A stretch of 64,000 nt of DNA, from NCBI RefSeq assembly GCF_027942865.1, contig NC_134516.1, forward strand, positions 24,263,322 to 24,327,321. The letters are read 5' to 3'. A program made the position numbers and the translations under genes. Source of the DNA: Odontesthes bonariensis. Taxonomy: Eukaryota > Chordata > Actinopteri > Atheriniformes > Atherinopsidae. The notes beneath the pieces are model-generated. The model had not been told where the DNA came from. It ran no database searches and saw only the letters and a list, made by a program, of their open reading frames with translations. Below are positions 31,056 through 44,018 of this stretch, in pieces (the stretch's first letter is position 1; each line of letters starts with the position of its first letter).

Positions 31056-33754
31056 GATCTATATAAAAGGTTGGACCTCCCAAAACCTGCTCTCCAGTCA
31101 TCGACCCACACAAACCCCTGATCAAGGATCTGTCGATGCTACTGCTACATGCTAAGTCATGGACAGAAACTGCGACATTTTTCAGTAAAACTGACCAACA
31201 TGAATAACGGATTCATTCTCTGGAAAATCAATAACGGAGTGAAATAATGTTTTCAGTTCCACAATTGTGTGATGACAACAGCACAGAAATCTTATGACAT
31301 CACAAAAGCAATATTCACAAGATGGAATGTCATAGATGACATCACAGCGATGTCATCAGTGACATCAATGTGATGTTATCATAGATGACATCACTGTGAT
31401 GTTATCATAGATGACATCACAAAATGATATCTCCAGAGTTTATAAATAGAACCCCCTCCTCAAGATGTATACTAGCTTGCCTGCTTGCTTGCCCGCTTGT
31501 TCGCCCGCTTAGTTGTAGCTTGCTCGCACGCTTGAGCTTGCCCGCTTGCTCGCCCGCTTGCTCGCCCGCTTGCTCGCCCGCTTGCTCGCCCGCATGGTCG
31601 CCCGCTTGAGCTCGCCCGCTTGGTTGCCCGCTTGCTCGCCCGCTTGTTCGCCTGCTTTGCTCGCACGCTTTGCCGCTTGTTCGCCCGCTTGCTCGCTCGC
31701 TCGCTCACTACTTGTTAGTAATTTGTCCTAACAAGTAGACGTTACGTGATCGAGATTCATGCTGCACAATCTTTCCAACAGTCATGGTATCTCTTTTGTT
31801 AGTAACAGTTAGTAAGATGGCGCCAGTGTGTGAGGCGCTCTGTCAGCCGTTCCGACTTTTGTGTGTTTTTATACTGTTTGTACTATGTGTTACACATCAT
31901 GTTGACTGCCTGACGGTGTATAGTCGCCAAACGTTGCTTGAACTGAGAATTTCCGCCAAAGATTGGCGCAATTCAGATCGCGATGGCCATCAAAATCTGC
32001 CTCCTTTCCATTCCATTAAAAAGCAGGCAGCATAAAGTTAAACCAGAGCCCTGGTTGAATGAAACAACTCGCAATGCGAGACAGGTGTGTCGCAGAGCTG
32101 AGCGCAAGTGGAATAAGGATAAACTGGAAGTGTCTCTGCAAATATTGGGTGACTGTTGGCGTCGATATCAGTCCTCTGTGAAAGAGGCCAAAAGAAAATA
32201 TTTCTCTGATCTTATTGCTTCAAATTCCCACAAACCTCTTGTGTTTTTTAAAGTTTTAAATTCTGAGTTTTCTGAGTGTTTTATTTGACATTTTGTACTG
32301 GATGTTCGTTGATACTACTCCGCCACCGCTAAGAAAATAGTGCGAGCGTGGACGAGCTGCCAAATAAAACACGACAGAAGCAACTTTTCGCAACGAAATT
32401 TGATTTGGATTACCAGTGCACACCAGTAACCACTCCGGTGAGTTGATTATTTTGAAAACGGACGTTTATGGCAAACAGTCAAGACAGCCCCTCAGGCATC
32501 GCCAACATTACAGGCACGACTACAGGAGAAGACAAACTCAGAAATGGACATGAAGAAACCATTGAAGGACCGAAAGGATCCTTCTGCTGAAGGACTTGCA
32601 GATACTTCTGACCAAAAGGATCCTTTTCTCTCTATCTCCTCAGCATTAAAGTTGGGAACCTGCGCACCCTGGTAGGTTTAAAGGCATCAAAGTGGACAGA
32701 GTTTTTTTGGCATGGGACCTTCCCCTGAAGGCTGTTGGCGGTCCCTGTACAAACCTCCTGTTGACAAACGGACAGGAGACATCCAGTGGAGGATCGTACA
32801 TGGGGCCATAGCTACAAACAGGTATCTGGTGCACCTCGATCCTGGCACAGGGGATGGCTGTCCGTTCTGCCCTCGGTCAGAGACAGTCTACCACCTCTTT
32901 GTCCAATGTCCCAGACTGGAGGCGCTGTTCAGACAGCTGCAGAGGTGGTTTCAGGGGTTAAGTGAGGGTTTCTCCTCCAGCCTGTTCATCTTTGGGCCAC
33001 ATTATTGTGCAAGGAGGAAGGCTGTACTTCAGTTGATTAAAGGGATAATCCGGAGTAAAATGCACTTTAGATCCATTTACGGGATGTTGGGAGTACATAT
33101 GTTGAGTTGACATCAAAATCATGTCATTCGGATGTGTTCTGAGAATTTCGATTTGACCGTTTTTAGCCAAAAGTCGTTAGCCTGGAAGTGAGAGAGGGAT
33201 ATCATGTCACCGCTACAAAACACTATTTTTATACCTCTTCTACAGCTCCAAACAACATAACACTTACGTGGTAGTGAGTAGAGGGTCCCTAAAGCCAAAC
33301 CGAAGTGTCCCGAGGTCTTCATGTGGTCGGATATAGAGTCCAGAATGAATTTAATCAAGCCAGTACCTTTCCGGAAATGTTGCTGCTGCAGCTGCTGCTG
33401 AAGACCGTGGTGAAGTTGGTTTGATATTGGATATTGGACAGATATTCAAAATAAGGAAATAAGGTGTCTTTTTTTTCAAACCTGCTTTTAAACATGTATA
33501 GCACTTTGTGCTACATGTTAATGTATGAAAAGTGCTTTATAAATAAAGTTTGATTTGATTTTGACCAGAGGCCCTACGGGTGGGTCGAGAAGCCTGTCTG
33601 CGTCTGCGTCTTCTAGAATAGAAAAATACTTTATCCATCCCCCAATGGGGGAAATTTAAATGAGTCAAGTAGCTCAAAAAGAAATGATTATTATTTACAA
33701 TGATTGTATATAAAAATATTATATATAATACTAGATTCTCCGAAATGTTGGGTA
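30514..33754 (+). repeat. Macrosatellite B, unit 6 (3241 bp)
   Basis: LINE-a frames at 31784-32035 and 31983-32288. zf-RVT at 32712-33110 with the QCP form, preceded by a one-base T expansion near 32708 that breaks the upstream LINE-b frame. CTGTCGATGC in the right foldback arm (near 31131) is shared with units 7, 8 and 10. Confidence 0.95.
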
Positions 33755-34239
33755 TGCATCATGAGGTTACTACTCATATTCAAACTACCCAAGATGCAAC
33801 GTAACGTGACGTCGCTGATCGGTCTCACTTAGCATGTAGCAGTAGCATCAACAGATCCCTGATCAGGGTTTTGTGAGTCCGGGACTGCAGAGCTGTAGCT
33901 TCAGCTTCAAACATTCAGGCAGGTTTACTCTGCAAAGATTCCCTTTCTTTCCTTCAGCTGCTTTGATGTTTTAAATCATCAGGCTTTTTCTCTTAACGAT
34001 TCCCTGTTATATTTTGGTGGGATAGCAGCACACCCACTATGCGCTTGGTAATCACAAAGAGTGACGCCACACTTGTGCTGACAGAGGAAGTGTGCTTATG
34101 GAAGATGAGCCAGATGCAGACAGATGTTTTCTACCTGTGGACACGTAATCAGAACCAGAATTTATTGCCAAGTAGGTTTGCACTTACAAGGAATCTGACT
34201 TGGTGTCGTTGGTGCAGACGATATAGATATATATACAGA

Positions 34240-34304
<65 letters not shown>

Positions 34305-37002
34305 GATCTATATAAAAGGTTGGACCTCCCAAAACCTGCTCTCCAGTCATCGACCCACACAAACCCCTGATCAAGGATCTGTCGATGCTACTGCTACATG
34401 CTAAGTCATGGACAGAAACTGCGACATTTTTCAGTAAAACTGACCAACATGAATAACGGATTCATTCTCTGGAAAATCAATAACGGAGTGAAATAATGTT
34501 TTCAGTTCCACAATTGTGTGATGACAACAGCACAGAAATCTTATGACATCACAAAAGCAATATTCACAAGATGGAATGTCATAGATGACATCACAGCGAT
34601 GTCATCAGTGACATCAATGTGATGTTATCATAGATGACATCACTGTGATGTTATCATAGATGACATCACAAAATGATATCTCCAGAGTTTATAAATAGAA
34701 CCCCCTCCTCAAGATGTATACTAGCTTGCCTGCTTGCTTGCCCGCTTGTTCGCCCGCTTAGTTGTAGCTTGCTCGCACGCTTGAGCTTGCCCGCTTGCTC
34801 GCCCGCTTGCTCGCCCGCTTGCTCGCCCGCTTGCTCGCCCGCATGGTCGCCCGCTTGAGCTCGCCCGCTTGGTTGCCCGCTTGCTCGCCCGCTTGTTCGC
34901 CTGCTTTGCTCGCACGCTTTGCCGCTTGTTCGCCCGCTTGCTCGCTCGCTCGCTCACTACTTGTTAGTAATTTGTCCTAACAAGTAGACGTTACGTGATC
35001 GAGATTCATGCTGCACAATCTTTCCAACAGTCATGGTATCTCTTTTGTTAGTAACAGTTAGTAAGATGGCGCCAGTGTGTGAGGCGCTCTGTCAGCCGTT
35101 CCGACTTTTGTGTGTTTTTATACTGTTTGTACTATGTGTTGCACATCATGTTGACTGCCTGACGGTGTATAGTCGCCAAACGTTGCTTGAACTGAGAATT
35201 TCCGCCAAAGATTGGCGCAATTCAGATCGCGATGGCCATCAAAATCTGCCTCCTTTCCATTCCATTAAAAAGCAGGCAGCATAAAGTTAAACCAGAGCCC
35301 TGGTTGAATGAAACAACTCGCAATGCGAGACAGGTGTGTCGCAGAGCTGAGCGCAAGTGGAATAAGGATAAACTGGAAGTGTCTCTGCAAATATTGGGTG
35401 ACTGTTGGCGTCGATATCAGTCCTCTGTGAAAGAGGCCAAAAGAAAATATTTCTCTGATCTTATTGCTTCAAATTCCCACAAACCTCTTGTGTTTTTTAA
35501 AGTTTTAAATTCTGAGTTTTCTGAGTGTTTTATTTGACATTTTGTACTGGATGTTCGTTGATACTACTCCGCCACCGCTAAGAAAATAGTGCGAGCGTGG
35601 ACGAGCTGCCAAATAAAACACGACAGAAGCAACTTTTCGCAACGAAATTTGATTTGGATTACCAGTGCACACCAGTAACCACTCCGGTGAGTTGATTATT
35701 TTGAAAACGGACGTTTATGGCAAACAGTCAAGACAGCCCCTCAGGCATCGCCAACATTACAGGCACGACTACAGGAGAAGACAAACTCAGAAATGGACAT
35801 GAAGAAACCATTGAAGGACCGAAAGGATCCTTCTGCTGAAGGACTTGCAGATACTTCTGACCAAAAGGATCCTTTTCTCTCTATCTCCTCAGCATTAAAG
35901 TTGGGAACCTGCGCACCCTGGTAGGTTTAAAGGCATCAAAGTGGACAGAGTTTTTTGGCATGGGACCTTCCCCTAAAGGCTGTTGGCGGTCCCTGTACAA
36001 ACCTCCTGTTGACAAACGGACAGGAGACATCCAGTGGAGGATCGTACATGGGGCCATAGCTACAAACAGGTATCTGGTGCACCTCGATCCTGGCACAGGG
36101 GATGGCTGTCTGTTCTGCCCTCGGTCAGAGACAGTCTACCACCTCTTTGTCCAATGTCCCAGACTGGAGGCGCTGTTCAGACAGCTGCAGAGGTGGTTTC
36201 AGGGGTTAAGTGAGGGTTTCTCCTCCAGCCTGTTCATCTTTGGGCCACATTATTGTGCAAGGAGGAAGGCTGTACTTCAGTTGATTAAAGGGATAATCCG
36301 GAGTAAAATGCACTTTAGATCCATTTACGGGATGTTGGGAGTACATATGTTGAGTTGACATCAAAATCATGTCATTCGGATGTGTTCTGAGAATTTCGAT
36401 TTGACCGTTTTTAGCCAAAAGTCGTTAGCCTGGAAGTGAGAGAGGGATATCATGTCACCGCTACAAAACACTATTTTTATACCTCTTCTACAGCTCCAAA
36501 CAACATAACACTTACGTGGTAGTGAGTAGAGGGTCCCTAAAGCCAAACCGAAGTGTCCCGAGGTCTTCATGTGGTCGGATATAGAGTCCAGAATGAATTT
36601 AATCAAGCCAGTACCTTTCCGGAAATGTTGCTGCTGCAGCTGCTGCTGAAGACCGTGGTGAAGTTGGTTTGATATTGGATATTGGACAGATATTCAAAAT
36701 AAGGAAATAAGGTGTCTTTTTTTTCAAACCTGCTTTTAAACATGTATAGCACTTTGTGCTACATGTTAATGTATGAAAAGTGCTTTATAAATAAAGTTTG
36801 ATTTGATTTTGACCAGAGGCCCTACGGGTGGGGCGAGAAGCCTGTCTGCGTCTGCGTCTTCTAGAATAGAAAAATACTTTATCCATCCCCCAATGGGGGA
36901 AATTTAAATGAGTCAAGTAGCTCAAAAAGAAATGATTATTATTTACAATGATTGTATATAAAAATATTATATATAATACTAGATTCTCCGAAATGTTGGG
37001 TA
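33755..37002 (+). repeat. Macrosatellite B, unit 7 (3248 bp)
   Basis: LINE-a frames at 35033-35284 and 35232-35537. zf-RVT at 35960-36358 with two private or shared changes: K for E in SPKGC, and CLFC for CPFC (the latter shared with unit 9). Confidence 0.95.
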
Positions 37003-37487
37003 TGCATCATGAGGTTACTACTCATATTCAAACTACCCAAGATGCAACGTAACGTGACGTCGCTGATCGGTCTCACTTAGCATGTAGCAGTAGCATCAAC
37101 AGATCCCTGATCAGGGTTTTGTGAGTCCGGGACTGCAGAGCTGTAGCTTCAGCTTCAGACATTCAGGCAGGTTTACTCTGCAAAGATTCCCTTTCTTTCC
37201 TTCAGCTGCTTTGATGTTTTAAATCATCAGGCTTTTTCTCTTAACGATTCCCTGTTATATTTTGGTGGGATAGCAGCACACCCACTATGCGCTTGGTAAT
37301 CACAAAGAGTGACGCCACACTTGTGCTGACAGAGGAAGTGTGCTTATGGAAGATGAGCCAGATGCAGACAGATGTTTTCTACCTGTGGACACGTAATCAG
37401 AACCAGAATTTATTGCCAAGTAGGTTTGCACTTATAAGGAATCTGACTTGGTGTCGTTGGTGCAGACGATATAGATATATATACAGA

Positions 37488-37556
<69 letters not shown>

Positions 37557-40244
37557 GATCTATATAAAAGGTTGGACCTCCCAAAACCTGCTCTCCAGTC
37601 ATCGACCCACACAAACCCCTGATCAAGGATCTGTCGATGCTACTGCTACATGCTAAGTCATGGACAGAAACTGCGACATTTTTCAGTAAAACTGACCAAC
37701 ATGAATAACGGATTCATTCTCTGGAAAATCAATAACGGAGTGAAATAATGTTTTCAGTTCCACAATTGTGTGATGACAACAGCACAGAAATGTTATGACA
37801 TCACAAAAGCAATATTCACAAGATGGAATGTCATAGATGACATCACAGCGATGTCATCAGTGACATCAATGTGATGTTATCATAGATGACATCACTGTGA
37901 TGTTATCATAGATGACATCACAAAATGATATCTCCAGAGTTTATAAATAGAACCCCCTCCTCAAGATGTATACTAGCTTGCCTGCTTGCTTGCCCGCTTG
38001 TTCGCCCGCTTAGTTGTAGCTTGCTCGCACGCTTGAGCTTGCCCGCTTGCTCGCCCGCTTGCTCGCCTGCTTGCTCGCCCGCATGGTCGCCCGCTTGAGC
38101 TCGCCCGCTTGGTTGCCCGCTTGCTCGCCCGCTTGTTCGCCTGCTTGAGCTCGCACGCTTTGCCGCTTGTTCGCCCGCTTGCTCGCTCGCTCGCTCACTA
38201 CTTGTTAGTAATTTGTCCTAACAAGTAGACGTTACGTGATCGAGATTCATGCTGCACAATCTTTCCAACAGTCATGGTATCTCTTTTGTTAGTAACAGTT
38301 AGTAAGATGGCGCCAGTGTGTGAGGCGCTCTGTCAGCCGTTCCGACTTTTGTGTGTTTTTATACTGTTTGTACTATGTGTTACACATCATGTTGACTGCC
38401 TGATGGTGTATAGTCACCAAACGTTGCTTGAACTGAGAATTTCCGCCAAAGATTGGCGCAATTCAGATCGCGATGGCCATCAAAATCTGCCTCCTTTCCA
38501 TTCCATTAAAAAGCAGGCAGCATAAAGTTAAACCAGAGCCCTGGTTGAATGAAACAACTCGCAATGCGAGACAGGTGTGTCGCAGAGCTGAGCGCAAGTG
38601 GAATAAGGATAAACTGGAAGTGTCTCTGCAAATATTGGGTGACTGTTGGCGTCGATATCAGTCCTCTGTGAAAGAGGCCAAAAGAAAATATTTCTCTGAT
38701 CTTATTGCTTCAAATTCCCACAAACCTCTTGTGTTTTTTTAAAGTTTTAAATTCCGAGTTTTCTGAGTGTTTTATTTGACATTTTGTACTGGATGTTCGT
38801 TGATACTACTCCGCCACCGCTAAGAAAATAGTGCGAGCGTGAACGAGCTGCCAAATAAAACACGACAGAAGCAACTTTTCGCAACGAAATTTGATTTGGA
38901 TTACCAGTGCACACCAGTAACCACTCCGGTGAGTTGATTATTTTGAAAACGGACGTTTATGGCAAACAGTCAAGACAGCCCCTCAGGCATCGCCAACATT
39001 ACAGGCACGACTACAGGAGAAGACAAACTCAGAAATGGACATGAAGAAACCATTGAAGGACCGAAAGGATCCTTCTGCTGAAGGACTGGCAGATACTTCT
39101 GACCAAAAGGATCCTTTTCTCTCTATCTCCTCAGCATTAAAGTTGGGAACCTGCGCACCCTGGTAGGTTTAAAGGCATCAAAGTGGACGGAGTTTTTTGG
39201 CATGGGACCTTCCCCTGAAGGCTGTTGGCGGTCCCTGTACAAACCTCCTGTTGACAAACGGACAGGAGACATCCAGTGGAGGATCGTACATGGGGCCATA
39301 GCTACAAACAGGTATCTGGTGCACCTCGATCCTGGCACAGGGGATGGCTGTCCGTTCTGCCCTCGGTCAGAGACAGTCTACCACCTCGTTGTCCAAAATA
39401 CCAGACTGGAGGCGCTGTTCAGACAGCTGCAGAGGTGGTTTCAGGGGTTAAGTGAGGGTTTCTCCTCCAGCCTGTTCATCTTTGGGCCACATTATTGTGC
39501 AAGGAGGAAGGCTGTACTTCAGTTGATTAAAGGGATAATCCGGAGTAAAATGCACTTTAGATCCATTTACGGGATGTTGGGAGTACATATGTTGAGTTGA
39601 CATCAAAATCATGTCATTCGGATGTGTTCTGAGAATTTCGATTTGACCGTTTTTAGCCAAAAGTCGTTAGCCTGGAAGTGAGAGAGGCATATCATGTCAC
39701 CGCTACAAAACACTATTTTTATACCTCTTCTACAGCTCCAAACAACATAACACTTACGTGGTAGTGAGTAGAGGGTCCCTAAAGCCAAACCGAAGTGTCC
39801 CGAGGTCTTCATGTGGTCGGATATAGAGTCCAGAATGAATTTAATCAAGCCAGTACCTTTCCGGAAATGTTGCTGCTGCAGCTGCTGCTGAAGACCGTGG
39901 TGAAGTTGGTTTGATATTGGATATTGGACAGATATTCAAAATAAGGAAATAAGGTGTCTTTTTTTTCAAACCTGCTTTTAAACATGTATAGCACTTTGTG
40001 CTACATGTTAATGTATGAAAAGTGCTTTATAAATAAAGTTTGATTTGATTTTGACCAGAGGCCCTACGGGTGGGGCAAGAAGCCTGTCTGCGTCTGCGTC
40101 TTCTAGAATAGAAAAATACTTTATCCATCCCCCAATGGGGGAAATTTAAATGAGTCAAGTAGCTCAAAAAGAAATGATTATTATTTACAATGATTGTATA
40201 TCAAAATATTATATATAATACTAGATTCTCCGAAATGTTGGGTA
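37003..40244 (+). repeat. Macrosatellite B, unit 8 (3242 bp)
   Basis: LINE-a leader at 38274-38525 has changes (CLMVYSHQ) shared with unit 10. The second frame (38473-38742) is truncated by the extra T also seen in units 2 and 3. zf-RVT at 39202-39600 has the QNT variant of units 3 and 4. It is thus a mosaic of types. Confidence 0.95.
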
Positions 40245-40729
40245 TGCATCATGAGGTTACTACTCATATTCAAACTACCCAAGATGCAACGTAACGTGAC
40301 GTCGCTGATCGGTCTCACTTAGCATGTAGCAGTAGCATCAACAGATCCCTGATCAGGGTTTTGTGAGTCCGGGACTGCAGAGCTGTAGCTTCAGCTTCAG
40401 ACATTCAGGCAGGTTTACTCTGCAAAGATTCCCTTTCTTTCCTTCAGCTGCTTTGATGTTTTAAATCATCAGGCTTTTTCTCTTAACGATTCCCTGTTAT
40501 ATTTTGGTGGGATAGCAGCACACCCACTATGCGCTTGGTAATCACAAAGAGTGACGCCACACTTGTGCTGACAGAGGAAGTGTGCTTATGGAAGATGAGC
40601 CAGATGCAGACAGATGTTTTCTACCTGTGGACACGTAATCAGAACCAGAATTTATTGCCAAGTAGGTTTGCACTTACAATGAATCTGACTTGGTGTCGTT
40701 GGTGCAGACGATATAGATATATATACAGA

Positions 40730-40802
<73 letters not shown>

Positions 40803-43488
40803 GATCTATATAAAAGGTTGGACCTCCCAAAACCTGCTCTCCAGTCATCGACCCACACAAACCCCTGATCAAGGATCTGTTGATGCTACTGCTACATGCT
40901 AAGTCATGGACAGAAACTGCGACATTTTTCAGTAAAACTGACCAACATGAATAACGGATTCATTCTCTGGAAAATCAATAACGGAGTGAAATAATGTTTT
41001 CAGTTCCACAATTGTGTGATGACAACAGCACAGAAATCTTATGACATCACAAAAGCAATATTCACAAGATGGAATGTCATAGATGACATCACAGCGATGT
41101 CATCAGTGACATCAATGTGATGTTATCATAGATGACATCACTGTGATGTTATCATAGATGACATCACAAAATGATATCTCCAGAGTTTATAAATAGAACC
41201 CCCTCCTCAAGATGTATACTAGCTTGCCTGCTTGCTTGCCCGCTTGTTCGCCCGCTTAGTTGTAGCTTGCTCGCACGCTTGAGCTCGCCCGCTTGCTCGC
41301 CCGCTTGCTCGCCCGCTTGCTCGCCCGCATGGTCGCCCGCTTGAGCTCGCCCGCTTGGTTGCCCGCTTGCTCGCCCGCTTGTTCGCCTGCTTTGCTCGCA
41401 CGCTTTGCCGCTTGTTCGCCCGCTTGCTCGCTCGCTCGCTCACTACTTGTTAGTAATTTGTCCTAACAAGTAGACGTTACGTGATCGAGATTCATGCTGC
41501 ACAATCTTTCCAACAGTCATGGTATCTCTTTTGTTAGTAACAGTTAGTAAGATGGCGCCAGTGTGTGAGGCGCTCTGTCAGCCGTTCCGACTTTTGTGTG
41601 TTTTTATACTGTTTGTACTATGTGTTACACATCATGTTGACTGCCTGACGGTGTATAGTCGCCAAACGTTGCTTGAACTGAGAATTTCCGCCAAAGATTG
41701 GCGCAATTCAGATCGCGATGGCCATCAAAATCTGCCTCCTTTCCATTCCATTAAAAAGCAGGCAGCATAAAGTTAAACCAGAGCCCTGGTTGAATGAAAC
41801 AACTCGCAATGCGAGACAGGTGTGTCGCAGAGCTGAGCGCAAGTGGAATAAGGATAAACTGGAAGTGTCTCTGCAAATATTGGGTGACTGTTGGCGTCGA
41901 TATCAGTCCTCTGTGAAAGAGGCCAAAAGAAAATATTTCTCTGATCTTATTGCTTCAAATTCCCACAAACCTCTTGTGTTTTTTAAAGTTTTAAATTCTG
42001 AGTTTTCTGAGTGTTTTATTTGACATTTTGTACTGGATGTTCGTTGATACTACTCCGCCACCGCTAAGAAAATAGTGCGAGCGTGGACGAGCTGCCAAAT
42101 AAAACACGACAGAAGCAACTTTTCGCAACGAAATTTGATTTGGATTACCAGTGCACACCAGTAACCACTCCGGTGAGTTGATTATTTTGAAAACGGACGT
42201 TTATGGCAAACAGTCAAGACAGCCCCTCAGGCATCGCCAACATTACAGGCACGACTACAGGAGAAGACAAACTCAGAAATGGACATGAAGAAACCATTGA
42301 AGGACCGAAAGGATCCTTCTGCTGAAGGACTTGCAGATACTTCTGACCAAAAGGATCCTTTTCTCTCTATCTCCTCAGCATTAAAGTTGGGAACCTGCGC
42401 ACCCTGGTAGGTTTAAAGGCATCAAAGTGGACAGAGTTTTTTGGCATGGGACCTTCCCCTGAAGGCTGTTGGCGGTCCCTGTACAAACCTCCTGTTGACA
42501 AACGGACAGGAGACATCCAGTGGAGGATCGTACATGGGGCCATAGCTACAAACAGGTATCTGGTGCACCTCGATCCTGGCACAGGGGATGGCTGTCTGTT
42601 CTGCCCTCGGTCAGAGACAGTCTACCACCTCTTTGTCCAATGTCCCAGACTGGAGGCGCTGTTCAGACAGCTGCAGAGGTGGTTTCAGGGGTTAAGTGAG
42701 GGTTTCTCCTCCAGCCTGTTCATCTTTGGGCCACATTATTGTGCAAGGAGGAAGGCTGTACTTCAGTTGATTAAAGGGATAATCCGGAGTAAAATGCATT
42801 TTAGATCCATTTACGGGATGTTGGGAGTACATATGTTGAGTTGACATCAAAATCATGTCATTCGGATGTGTTCTGAGAATTTCGATTTGACCGTTTTTAG
42901 CCAAAAGTCGTTAGCCTGGAAGTGAGAGAGGGATATCATGTCACCGCTACAAAACACTATTTTTATACCTCTTCTACAGCTCCAAACAACATAACACTTA
43001 CGTGGTAGTGAGTAGAGGGTCCCTAAAGCCAAACCGAAGTGTCCCGAGGTCTTCATGTGGTCGGATATAGAGTCCAGAATGAATTTAATCAAGCCAGTAC
43101 CTTTCCGGAAATGTTGCTGCTGCAGCTGCTGCTGAAGACCGTGGTGAAGTTGGTTTGATATTGGATATTGGACAGATATTCAAAATAAGGAAATAAGGTG
43201 TCTTTTTTTTCAAACCTGCTTTTAAACATGTATAGCACTTTGTGCTACATGTTAATGTATGAAAAGTGCTTTATAAATAAAGTTTGATTTGATTTTGACC
43301 AGAGGCCCTACGGGTGGGTCGAGAAGCCTGTCTGCGTCTGCGTCTTCTAGAATAGAAAAATACTTTATCCATCCCCCAATGGGGGAAATTTAAATGAGTC
43401 AAGTAGCTCAAAAAGAAATGATTATTATTTACAATGATTGTATATAAAAATATTATATATAATACTAGATTCTCCGAAATGTTGGGTA
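40245..43488 (+). repeat. Macrosatellite B, unit 9 (3244 bp)
   Basis: LINE-a frames at 41519-41770 and 41718-42023. zf-RVT at 42446-42844 with CLFC. The 12-bp minisatellite lacks one repeat relative to unit 4. The CTAT run is long (about 40734-40801). Confidence 0.95.
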
Positions 43489-43973
43489 TGCATCATGAGG
43501 TTACTACTCATATTCAAACTACCCAAGATGCAACGTAACGTGACGTCGCTGATCGGTCTCACTTAGCATGTAGCAGTAGCATCAACAGATCCCTGATCAG
43601 GGTTTTGTGAGTCCGGGACTGCAGAGCTGTAGCTTCAGCTTCAGACATTCAGGCAGGTTTACTCTGCAAAGATTCCCTTTCTTTCCTTCAGCTGCTTTGA
43701 TGTTTTAAATCATCAGGCTTTTTCTCTTAACGATTCCCTGTTATATTTTGGTGGGATAGCAGCACACCCACTATGCGCTTGGTAATCACAAAGAGTGACG
43801 CCACACTTGTGCTGACAGAGGAAGTGTGCTTATGGAAGATGAGCCAGATGCAGACAGATGTTTTCTACCTGTGGACACGTAATCAGAACCAGAATTTATT
43901 GCCAAGTAGGTTTGCACTTACAAGGAATCTGACTTGGTGTCGTTGGTGCAGACGATATAGATATATATACAGA

Positions 43974-44018
<45 letters not shown>
